Shown here: piece by piece, positions 23,301 through 29,200 of the stretch
Layout: each line of letters begins with the position of its first letter
How positions within the stretch are numbered: position 1 is the first letter of the stretch
Translations under genes and position numbers: made by a program
Origin: Luteibacter sp.
Lineage (GTDB): Bacteria; Pseudomonadota; Gammaproteobacteria; Xanthomonadales; Rhodanobacteraceae
Assembly: GCF_009912395.1 (NCBI RefSeq)
Contig: NZ_WNDO01000010.1
Span: forward strand, 62,001 to 126,000
Direction: 5' to 3'
Length of the DNA: 64,000 nt
Notes under the pieces: generated by a model
What the model was told of the DNA's origin: nothing
Seen by the model: only the letters and a program-made list of their open reading frames with translations
Databases searched by the model: none

Positions 23301-26265
23301 GGCCGTACTCTGGGACGGCCTGCCCGAACCGGTGCAAGTGGTCTGGCGCCATGCGCGTTTCGACGTGGAGGAACTGGCGGTGTCGCCGGAGGAGGCGTTG
23401 TCGGCCCTGGTCGAATACACCGATTCGCGTCATTTCCGCCTCGACCTTCGCCAAGCCCCGCTGATCAGGGGCTACACCGCCCGGGATGATCAGGGGCGCG
23501 TGTTGCTGCAATTGGTCCATCATCATCTGGTGTTGGATCACACGGCGCTGGACGTGCTGTTGCAGGAGGTCGGCCTGATCCTGGACGGCCGCCACGCCGA
23601 ACTGCCGGAGGCGGTACCGTTCCGCAACTTCGTGGCCCAGGCCCGCCTCGGTGTCGGCCAGCACGAGCACGAGGCGTTTTTCCGGGACATGCTGGGCGAC
23701 GTGGACGAGCCGACGGCGCCCTTCGGACAACAGGATGTCCGTGGCGATGGTGCCGACGTGTACGAGGCCCACTTGCCGTTGTCGATGGATCTTGCGCGTC
23801 GTCTGCGTGCGCAGGCGCGTGGCCTGGGTGTCAGCGCGGCAAGCCTGTTCCAATGGGCCTGGGCGCAGGTGCTGGCGCGAACCACGGGACGCGACGATGT
23901 CGTCTTCGGCACCGTGCTGTTCGGACGCCTGCAAGGCGGTGCGGGCACTGATCGCACCATGGGCCTGCTGATCAACACGTTGCCGTTGCGCGTCCGGCTT
24001 GGTGACAGCGGCGTCCGGGACGCGGTCAGGCACGCGCACGATGCGTTATCCGGCCTCATGCGCCACGAGCACGCGTCGCTGGCGCTGGCCCAGCGATGCA
24101 GCGGTCTCGCTGCCGACGCACCGCTGTTTTCCTCGATCCTGAATTACCGGCATAGCGAAGAGCACGAGGGCGAGGCGCCCGCATGGGCGCAGGGCGTCGA
24201 CGTGCTGGCGGTGAAGGAGCGCACCAATTATCCCTTCATGATGTCGGTGGACGACCTCGGCGACGGCTTCGAACTGGGCGCGCAGGTGAGCGAGCCGATC
24301 GCCGCCTCGCGCATGTGCGAGTACATGCGACAGGCCCTCGAGCGCCTCGTTGATGCGCTGGAATCGGCGCCGGACACGCCGTGCTGGCGTATCGATGTGC
24401 TGGGCGACAAGGAGCGCCAGCAGCTGCTTGCCGGTTTCAACGACACGGGTCGCGAGTGGTCGGACGCCGTCACCGGCTTGCATGGATGGTTCGAACGCCA
24501 GGCCCGCGCGACTCCCGACGCGCCGGCCTTGGTCCATCTCGAACAGACGCTGAGCTATCGCGAGCTCGATGAGGCGTCGAACCGGCTGGGACATCACCTG
24601 CGCGCCCTCGGCGTCGGTACGGACGATCGTGTGGCCATCGCCGTGCGCAGGAACGCGTCGATGGTGATCGCGATGCTGGCGACGCTGAAGGCCGGTGGTG
24701 CCTACGTGTCGCTCGACCCGTCGTACCCAAGCGAACGGCTGGCCTACATGCTGGAAGACAGCCGGCCGCGCGTGGTGCTGGCGCAGCTCGACGTCGACAT
24801 GCCGTCGTTGCCGCCGGAGACGATGCGCGTTGACCTGGATGCCACGCATCGTCCATGGGAGTTGCTGTCCAAGGCTGCCTTGCCTGGGACGGTGACGTCC
24901 CGCGACCTCGCTTATGTGATCTACACCTCGGGATCGACGGGGCGTCCGAAGGGCGTCGCGATCGACCACGGTAACGCCGTGAACTTCATCGGCTGGGCGC
25001 TCGACGCTTTCTCCGCCGAGGCATTGCGCCACACGTTGTTCTCGACGTCGCTCAACTTCGATCTCGCCGTCTTCGAGTGTTTCGCGCCGCTGGCATGTGG
25101 AGGTTGCATCCATCTGGTGGACAACATCCTGGCGCTGGCGACGCACGACGTTCCGGTCACCCTGGTCAATACGGTGCCTTCCGCCCTCGCGGCGATCGTC
25201 GCGGAGGGCGTGGTACCCCCGAGTGTCCGTGTCGTCAACGTGGCGGGCGAGCCCTTGCGAGGATCACTGGCGGACGCACTGTTCGCGACCACGGATGTTG
25301 ACAGCCTGTGCAACCTGTACGGGCCCTCAGAAACCACGACGTATTCCACGTGGATTCGCATGGATCGTCGGAAAGGATTCGATCCGTCGATCGGGCGCCC
25401 TATCGCGAACACCTCGATCTACCTGCTCGACCGGCGCGGGCTGCCGGTGCCGATGGGCGCCGTGGGCGAGATCCATATCGGTGGCGCGGGCGTGGCACGG
25501 GGATACCTCGACCGTCCGTCGCTCACGGACGAGCGCTTCCTGCCCGATGCGTTCGCGTCCGCTCCCGCCGCGCGCATGTACCGCACGGGCGACCTGGGGC
25601 GGTGGCGTCCCGACGGCACGCTCGATTACCTGGGACGAAACGATCATCAGGTGAAGGTGCGTGGATTCCGTATCGAACCGGGCGAGGTGGAGGCGCACCT
25701 GATGGCGATCGACGGTGTGCGCGAAGCGCTGGTGATGGCCCGCGAAGAGGTGCCGGGCGACCGTTACCTCGCGGCCTACCTGGTGCCCTCGCTCGACACG
25801 ACCCTCGACACCCAGCATGTCCGCAAGGCGCTGGCCGCCACGCTACCTCCGCACATGCTGCCCACGGCATGGGTCGTGATGCCCTCGCTGCCCCTGACGC
25901 CGAACGGCAAGGTGGACAGGAAGGCGCTGCCCGTTCCCTCGGGAACGGCGGCAGGGCAGGGAACCTACGAGGCGCCCGCGGGCGAGGTGGAAACGACGCT
26001 GGCCTCGATATGGAGCGAACTGCTGCGTGTCGAACGGATCGGCCGGCATGACCGTTTCTTCGACCTGGGCGGTCACTCGCTGCTCGCCACGCAGTTGCTA
26101 TCCCGTGTCCGCGGCGAATGGGAGATCGACATGCCACTCACCACGGTCTTCACCCGCACGAGCCTGGCGGAATTCGCCGATGCCATCGTCGATTTCCAGC
26201 TTTCGCAATTCGACGCCGATGATCTCGAGCGGCTCGTCAACGAAGAGAGGGACTTGCTGTCATGA
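8353..26265 (+). CDS. Nonribosomal peptide synthetase, six modules (A-T start, then C/dual modules)
   Basis: A 5970-residue synthetase building the first six residues of a peptide. Domain order: A1-T1; C-A2-T2; E/C-A3-T3; E/C-A4-T4; C-A5-T5; E/C-A6-T6. YTSGSTG-type ATP motifs (YTSGSTG in all six) lie near residues 182, 1228, 2291, 3376, 4440 and 5523. Phosphopantetheine sites (GGHSLL) lie near 573, 1615, 2685, 3770, 4836 and 5908. Standard condensation domains show HHIVSDG (about 756 and 3960). The other three carry the dual epimerase/condensation opening QEGILFHHL followed by a GD- or DD-ending motif (about 1716, 2788, 4938). Binding-pocket residues aligned by eye to GrsA: A1 DAFTAAAVW (hydrophobic or aromatic, uncertain); A2 DAWFLGNVV (Leu); A3 DAEDIGTVV (basic, Lys/Orn/Arg class); A4 DVWHVSLVD (Ser); A5 DATKVGEVG (Asn); A6 DLFNNALTY (Ala). 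No starter C or formylation domain. The start at 8353 has an AGAGGAT SD; the gene's stop overlaps the next gene by 4 bases. Confidence 0.95.
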   Translation: MNTQDHIANEIPTSWNGNDIEFPADRCIHELFEREVDRAPEATALRLGGELLTYAELDARANRLAWRLRDVGVGPDVRVAICMPSRIERVIAVLATWKAGGAYVPLDPGYPVDRLAYLLHDSSPAVMLTDGDVPHGVRDALRQVANETTAILDIDDEMSSHGLSDQRLARDTTGVAPEHMAYVIYTSGSTGQPKGVMVEHRGVCNLATMQREVFAVDASSRVLQCASFSFDACLFEMVMALCNGASLHLPPSGAMVASATLAGLLLDEGITHATLTPSVLSGVDAVPSSLPLLRVLAVAGEACPSALVDRWAPGRTFINAYGPTETTVWATWHACVPGTDQRPPIGRPVGNTTVYVLDAHGKPAAPGASGELYIGGVGVARGYLGRDALTRERFVPDVFSDRAGATLYRTGDLVRWLDDGTLDFLGRVDDQVKLRGLRIEPGEVEARLADVSGVRECAVVLREDTPGDARLVAYVIGDGTVAIEPRALRHALSGVLPEYMVPSAYVTLDALPLTPNGKLDRKALPVPGANAVTRRPYVAPVGELETAIATIWNELLRTGDVGRDDHFFELGGHSLLAVQVSSRLRQRMGLDVPMSGVFSHPVLRDFANAAGQSEPVDSSPFVPGHRPDALPLSFAQQRLWFIARTGDEASKAYNLALALRLGGSLNSTALSSALARIVQRHEALRTCFGMVDGHPVQRIQNASAEVLSFHTGDADIVARWRRIDADAAFDLANGPMFRARLIRVAEEEHVLLLTMHHIVSDGWSMGVLAHELDTLYRAYGSDGMPDDIDPLPSLNVQYADYALWQRHRFDAPAQASQIEFWRGELASVPELVDLPSDRPRPARQDYRGRRVDIAFDGELTSALRSLSQRHGATLYMTLLAAWGAVVSWLSGQDEVVIGSPVANRTRTEVEPLIGFFVNTLALRVDVADRPTVAQLIAQVRDRVLRAQAHQDLPFEQLVEALRPRRTLAHTPIFQIAFAWQNRATFALGGLQVEALPELADQARFDLTLDLAEEGGRIVGSMIYATSLYDEETVRRHLGYLEATLRGMVRDDTLEIDSIALISDTEQAALATLAGIDRPYPCDEPVYRLVERQAALTPDTVAVEQDGHALTYRMLDDEADALAWLLKANGVGPEERVALCLRRGPDLVRAMLAVSKAGGAYVPLDPAHPVDRLRDTLVDCAPRVVLTHADLAEDGRFDGWAVLRVEDDMPSLPAIALQAAAPSNLAYVIYTSGSTGRPNGVMVEHRQLANLIGWHGEAFPLSPGERTSCTAGVAFDACTWEIWPALCHGATLVLPPLATVGDPSALLDWWEGEDLRTSFLVTALADAALSRGQASKTGLRQLLTGGDRLGRLPSAELPFELINNYGPTETTVVATSGVLRTDDGLVHIGRPIANTRIHLLDRHGRPVPMGAPGEIHVAGAQVARGYLNRPELTAARFLPDPFAIEAGARMYRTGDLGRWLPDGRLAYLGRNDHQVKIRGLRIEPGEIEARLLAIEGVREATVLAREDVPGERRLVAYVVPTEGVTLEASSLRDALAAVLPGYMVPVAYVTLSALPLTANGKVDRRGLPAPDDAAYAQRVYEAPEGEVEIALARLWSELLGVERVGRRDNFFELGGHSLLAVQLVERMRSQGLHADIAALFAQPTLAALAQAVSGDHAVDALPTSGPIPPGSTVIVPDMLSLVALDQPTIDRIVATVPGGTENVQDIYPLAPLQEGILFHHLMHPDDDPYLLSITLGFATRNELDAFVDALRHVVARHDVLRTAMRWEGLDAPLQLVWREARLDVTEVDGAIDPREAGLDLRQAPLVKGFVASDTVTGRWSLQLVHHHLVLDHTALDVLLREIAMIRAGRADALGEPVPFRRFVAWSRHGVDIAAQEGFFRSMLGDVDEPTAPFGLLDVHGDGRDTDQARRTLSTALAVRLRAQARRLGVSVASLFHWAWAQVLAKTTGRDDVVFGTVLFGRLHAGDGADRAMGLFINTLPIRIGLGEVGVRDGVVRTQATLSGLVRHEHASLALAQRCSAIPGGTPLFSSLLNYRHSAEGHDTDWTHGHDVVSTHERTSYPIDLSVDDHGEGFNLSAQAVVAVGAARVCAYMEQALVALADALDIDPSRPSWHVDILDDAARSQVLAMGRGDAMMAADGLIHALFEEQARRTPQAVALEHAGRHLTYEELNARANRLARHLRDQGVGPDDRVALCVERGMDAIVAILATLKAGGAYVPLDPSYPDDRLAHIVRDSEPRVVLTLEAMDRVTRIAPHVPRIDLDAAEPAWQALAAHDVPASDVGLHAGHLAYVIYTSGSTGVPKGVAVEHGALRRRIEGLSACYGFHASDRILQFASINFDASVEEICGALTQGAALVLRTPEWLVAADAFWTLCEGAGISVVDLPTKFWQQLVSDSTATVPEGVRAVIVGGEAIDPVTVGRWMAMSGHRPRLFNTYGPTEAIVVATVQEVVDRADVQIGRPVAETSIYVLDAHGGPVAPGVAGEIHIGGATLARGYIGRPELTQERFVDDPFASHRGGRMYRTGDLGRWSADGRLEYMGRNDQQVKIRGFRVEPAEIEATLRGLSLVRDAAVLALPDATGGTQLVAYVVAVSGEALDPSGLRAALSAVFPEYMLPAAYVALDRLPLTPGGKLDRRALPVPSGDAFVRRAYEAPRGDTEVALAHLWSEVLQVERVGRTDHFFELGGHSLLAVRLMERMRRASMHADIRTLFARPTLAALAEAVDEARREGWQGVVVPPARIPVGTQDITPAMLPLVDLDQAQIDRIVASVPGGSSNVQDIYPLAPLQEGILFHHLLQRHGDPYLLSTLLSFASRDRLDAFVDALQAVIDRHDVLRTAVLWDGLPEPVQVVWRNARLEIETPDLPSDDRVAALKAHTDPRDHRLDITRVPLMRAVVAHDRQTDRWLLSLLQHHLAMDHVTGDLILEEIGQILDGDEAMLAAPLPFRDFVAQARLGASIQEHESFFQAMLGDVDEPTAPFGLLDVHGDGEDVRESSLRMPSSLCLRLRRQARVLGVSAASLFHWAWAQVLAKTTGREDVVFGTVLFGRLQGGEGADRAMGLFINTLPVRVALGEIGVADGVRATHARLSGLVRHEHAPLAVAQRCSALPSGTPLFSALLNYRHSVDEQGTSPAWMRGAELMSVEERTNYPITLSVDDLGDGFALSAQVVEAVDADRLCVYMLNALTGLADALEHSPSLPSRDIGILGEEERRQVLHGWNDTRHTWNDQGQCIHQLFERQARRTPDATALEYEAQRLSYRELNERANRLAHELRARGVGPEERVALCLWRSIDMVVAIFAVLKAGGGYVPLDPSYPADRIAYMLGDCQPRVVLAQAGMDIDALSATADVLLLDGKHRPWDDRPIDDPVDIGLHDGHLAYVIYTSGSTGQPKGVMIEHAGVVNRMAWMQEAYGLDASDAVLQKTPFGFDVSVWEFFWPLTEGARLVMARPEGHKDPVYLAETIREYGITTAHFVPSLLQVFIDGDEAAACTGLRRVVCSGEALPGAVARRFRQVLPGTALHNLYGPTEATVDVTAWTCDVTPLPDNIPIGAPIANTSIYVLDAQDRPVPAGVPGEIHIGGVQVARGYLNRPELTRERFVPDPYAERAGARMYRTGDLGRWLPDGTVEYLGRNDHQVKIRGLRIELGEIEAGIGRQPGVQAVAVLVREDVPGDKRLVAYVVPTPESRPEASVLRQAIGRDLPDYMVPSAWVFLDALPLTPNGKLDRSALPTPEGGASIQRGYTEPVGPTETLLAGLWAELLRVEQVGRDDHFFELGGHSLLAVRMMSRLRQRTGRDVGLPSLFAHPVLRDFAVAVDIADAVDGPALVPVERSGTSPLSFAQRRLWLAAQLGEEASAAYHMPIGLRLRGRLDEAALEATLRRIRHRHDVLRTSFVLDGDEPVQRIAPPGDFVLRREALEAPEADREAIIHQHGLAEAKAPFDLATGPLIRGRLLRLADDDHALLLTMHHIVSDGWSLGVLAEELSVLYAAYVSGDVAYDHDPLPPLPVQYADYASWQRRRLDDARLEGHLAYWTTQLADAPSLSALPTDRPRPATQGYVGDMVHARVPETTTAAVGELARRHDGTVFMVLMAAFHVLLSRHTGQNDLNVGTVVANRDHAELEPLIGMLLDTQVIRARIDHAQSFVTLLDQVRETVIQAHRHQELPFDTLLERLRPERHPGATPLFQVMLQMQNMPDRTVELPGLALEVLPAASHSVKFDLTIYVTERDGLMDLAFEYDVALFDRATVERLASRYVLLLDALLAMPAGRLAEVSMLDEAEEEALRVTWNATAMPLAEVHVHERFAEQARRMPDRPALRAGDVVLTYAQLDDRATRLARYLVESGVAPGETVGLYLPRSPALLIAVLGVLKAGGAYVPLEPSLPAERIADMLDDAGTGWVLLESSAMATLPLQGVDVVLMDGAVDDPYWLDDYVDGDLPEVAWDDLAYVMYTSGSTGRPKGVMVEHRSLGNYLAYAVDTYLPGMAGSVVSSPLCFDATLTTLLPPLLTGGQVWLLPDDDGVLPALAERLFADDGDWLFKITPAHLEALSYMERAPDAGHAAHRIVVGGEQLTMATLHRWKGTLLPRAVFVNEYGPTETVVGCSTWTLASADQLESIQGAAAPIGRPIANTTLYVLDAAGKLRPPGCVGELYIGGAGVARGYLGRDELTRERFIANPFGEGRLYRTGDLVRHVDDGVLLFLGRIDEQVKIRGFRIELGEIESLLVTHAGAREAVVLVREDVPGDRRLVAYVVAEAIGTLDPMAMREVLASRLPDYMLPSAWVTLATLPLTTNGKVDRRALPAPSSAGTSDDAFEAPQGRVETLLAAIWRDLLRVERVGRHDHFFQLGGHSLLAVQLMERMRREGLHVDIRALFARPTLAALAKAVSEGSDQGVAVPANGIPAACEAIVPDMLPLVTLAQASIDRIVATVPGGASNVQDIYPLAPLQEGILFHHLLQERGDAYLSTTVLAFDTRERMDAFVAALRQVVDRHDVLRTAVLWDGLPEPVQVVWRHARFDVEELAVSPEEALSALVEYTDSRHFRLDLRQAPLIRGYTARDDQGRVLLQLVHHHLVLDHTALDVLLQEVGLILDGRHAELPEAVPFRNFVAQARLGVGQHEHEAFFRDMLGDVDEPTAPFGQQDVRGDGADVYEAHLPLSMDLARRLRAQARGLGVSAASLFQWAWAQVLARTTGRDDVVFGTVLFGRLQGGAGTDRTMGLLINTLPLRVRLGDSGVRDAVRHAHDALSGLMRHEHASLALAQRCSGLAADAPLFSSILNYRHSEEHEGEAPAWAQGVDVLAVKERTNYPFMMSVDDLGDGFELGAQVSEPIAASRMCEYMRQALERLVDALESAPDTPCWRIDVLGDKERQQLLAGFNDTGREWSDAVTGLHGWFERQARATPDAPALVHLEQTLSYRELDEASNRLGHHLRALGVGTDDRVAIAVRRNASMVIAMLATLKAGGAYVSLDPSYPSERLAYMLEDSRPRVVLAQLDVDMPSLPPETMRVDLDATHRPWELLSKAALPGTVTSRDLAYVIYTSGSTGRPKGVAIDHGNAVNFIGWALDAFSAEALRHTLFSTSLNFDLAVFECFAPLACGGCIHLVDNILALATHDVPVTLVNTVPSALAAIVAEGVVPPSVRVVNVAGEPLRGSLADALFATTDVDSLCNLYGPSETTTYSTWIRMDRRKGFDPSIGRPIANTSIYLLDRRGLPVPMGAVGEIHIGGAGVARGYLDRPSLTDERFLPDAFASAPAARMYRTGDLGRWRPDGTLDYLGRNDHQVKVRGFRIEPGEVEAHLMAIDGVREALVMAREEVPGDRYLAAYLVPSLDTTLDTQHVRKALAATLPPHMLPTAWVVMPSLPLTPNGKVDRKALPVPSGTAAGQGTYEAPAGEVETTLASIWSELLRVERIGRHDRFFDLGGHSLLATQLLSRVRGEWEIDMPLTTVFTRTSLAEFADAIVDFQLSQFDADDLERLVNEERDLLS

Positions 26266-29200
26266 ACGCCACGTTGGACAACATGAGCCGGGCGGCGCGC
26301 GAAGCGCTTTTCCTCAAGGCGCAAGCCGCGCGACGCAAGGGCGGTGCGGCTGCCCGACCGGTCGGCGTGCCCGCTCGCCAGGCCCCGCGTGATCATTGGC
26401 CCGTGTCGCATGCGCAGCGTCGCCTGTGGTTCATCGCGCACATGTGGCCGGCGGCCCACAACCTTCCAGCGGCCCTGCGTTTGCACGGAAGGCTCGATGA
26501 GGTGGCCTTGCAGGCGGCGATCGACCGGATCGTGCAGCGGCACGAAGCCTTGCGCACGCATTTTGACGTGGTGGACGAGCAACCCGTGCAACGTATCGCG
26601 GCGACGGGGCGCGTCGCATGGTGTCGCCATGACCTGTCCGGGGACGATGGCAAGTACGACGCCGTCGCGCATTGGCGGGATGTCGAGGCGAGCACGCCGT
26701 TCGATATCGCCACGGGTCCGTTGATCCGTGGCCGCCTGCTTCGGTTGCACGCGGACGAGCATGTGCTGCTGCTGACGATGCACCACATTGTCTCCGACGG
26801 CTGGTCGATGGGTGTGCTGGCCCATGAACTGGGTGAGCTCTATCGCGCCTATGCCGGTGGCCTGGCGGTCGATGTCGATCCGTTGCCGGCGCTGCCGATC
26901 CAGTACGCGGACTACGCCGCCTGGCAGTGTGACTGGCTCGTGGGCGATATCCGGCAGCGGCAGCTTGCCTACTGGACAGAACAGCTGTCCGGCGCGCCGA
27001 CGAAGGTCGAATTGCCGACGGATCGTCCGCGCCCATCCGTCCAGGATCATCGCGGGGCCGGGATCGCCTTCGAACTGGACGTGTCGCTGACGACAGCGCT
27101 GAAAGCGCTGTCCCAGCGCCATGGCACGACGTTGTACATGACCTTGCTGGGTGCATGGGCGGCGGTCGTGTCGCGGCTGTCCGGGCAGGATGACGTGGTG
27201 ATCGGCTCCCCGGTGGCGAATCGAACGCGTACCGAGGTGGAACCGTTGATCGGCTTCTTCGTGAACACGCTCGCGCTGCGGGTCGGGTTCGGGGACAGGC
27301 CCAGTGTGGCGCAACTTTTGGCGCAGGTGCGCGATGCCGTGCTCCAGGCACAGGATCACCAGGACCTGCCGTTCGAACAAGTGGTGGAGGCGTTGAGTCC
27401 GCGCCGGACCCTGGCGCATACGCCGATCTTCCAGCTGGCCTTTGCGTGGCAGAACACCCCGGGTGACACGTCCGCCTGGGGCGATGTCGCGGTCGACTCC
27501 CTGCCATCGCGCGAAGGGGAACAGCTCGCACAGTACGACTTGACGCTTGAACTGCGCGAAGAGGAAAACGGTGTCGCCGGTACGCTGGTCTACGCGACCG
27601 CGCTCTTCGATGAAGCAACGATGCGTCGGCACCTGGGTTACCTGCGCGCGATGCTGCGTGGCATGGTCGAGGACGATGCGCTGGCCATGGACGCGATGCC
27701 ACTCGTGGACGATGAAGAACGAGACCAGCTGGCGGCATTCGATGGCGCCGCGCGCGTCTATCCCGTGGATCGACCGATCCATGCATGGTTCGAAGCACAG
27801 GCACGTTCGTCGCCCGATGCGGTGGCCATGGAGCAGGATGGCCGGACCTGGCGCTTCCGTGCGCTGGACGAGGAAGCCAACGGCCTCGCGCACGCCCTGC
27901 GCGATAGGGGCGTGGGTCCGGAGGAACGCGTGGCGTTATGCCTGCGTCGCGGTCCGGACCTGATACGCGCGATGCTTGCGGTGTCGAAGGCCGGAGGCGC
28001 CTATGTGCCGCTCGACCCCGCGTATCCGTCGGAACGGTTGCGCGACACGCTGGCGGATTGCGCGCCGCGCGTGGTGCTGACGCATGCCGACCTCGCCGAA
28101 GACGATGCCTTGTCGGGCGAATGGTCGATCCTGGCCATCGACGGGGCGGATCGTCCGGCGCCCATGAGTGATGCGCCGGTCTCCGACGACTTCGACGGAA
28201 GCCGGCTCGCCTATGTGATCTACACCTCCGGCTCGACGGGTCGCCCGAATGGGGTGATGGTGGAGCATCGCCAGCTAGTGAATCTGGTCGGCTGGCACGG
28301 CGAAGCCTTTCCGCTGTCGCCGGGCGAACGGACGTCATGCACGGCGGGCGTGGCGTTCGATGCCTGCACGTGGGAAATCTGGCCGGCGTTGTGCCACGGT
28401 GCGACGCTAGTGCTGCCGCCATCAACGACGGTGGGCGATCCGTCCGCGCTGCTGGACTGGTGGGAAGGCGAAGACCTTCGCACCAGTTTCCTGGTGACGG
28501 CGCTGGCCGACGCGGCACTGTCGCGCGGGCAGGCGAACAAGATCGGACTACGCCAGCTGCTGACCGGTGGCGATCGGCTGGGCCGGTTGCCATCGGCGGA
28601 GCTGCCGTTCGAGCTGGTCAACAACTACGGCCCCACGGAAACGACGGTGGTGGCGACCTCCGGCGTGCTGCGCGCGGACGATGGGCTGGTGCATATCGGC
28701 CGGCCGATCGCGAACACGCGAATCCACTTGCTGGATCGGCATGGCCGCCCGGTGCCGATGGGCGCGCCGGGTGAGATCCATATTGCTGGCGCGCAGGTGG
28801 CGCGGGGCTACCTCAACCGTCCGGAGCTGACGGCGGCGCGCTTCCTGCCCGATCCGTTCGCGACCGAGGCGAATGCGCGCATGTACCGGACCGGCGACCT
28901 CGGACGTTGGCTGCCGGATGGACGGCTGGCCTACCTGGGCCGTAACGACCATCAGGTGAAGATCCGCGGCCTGCGCATCGAGCCGGGCGAGATCGAAGCA
29001 CGGCTGCTCGCTATCCAAGGCGTGCGCGAGGCGACGGTGCTGGCGCGGGAGGACGTGCCGGGCGAGCGCCGACTGGTGGCGTACGTGGTGCCGACGGCCG
29101 GCGTGACGCTGGAGGCCTCGTCGCTGCGCGACGCGCTGGCGGCGGTGCTGCCTGGGTACATGGTGCCGGTGGCATACGTGACGCTGTCGGCGTTGCCGCT

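Noticed and set aside
26073-27893. 606-codon open frame antisense to the NRPS junction
   Set aside because: Entirely opposite clear condensation and adenylation domains; no motifs and no SD.
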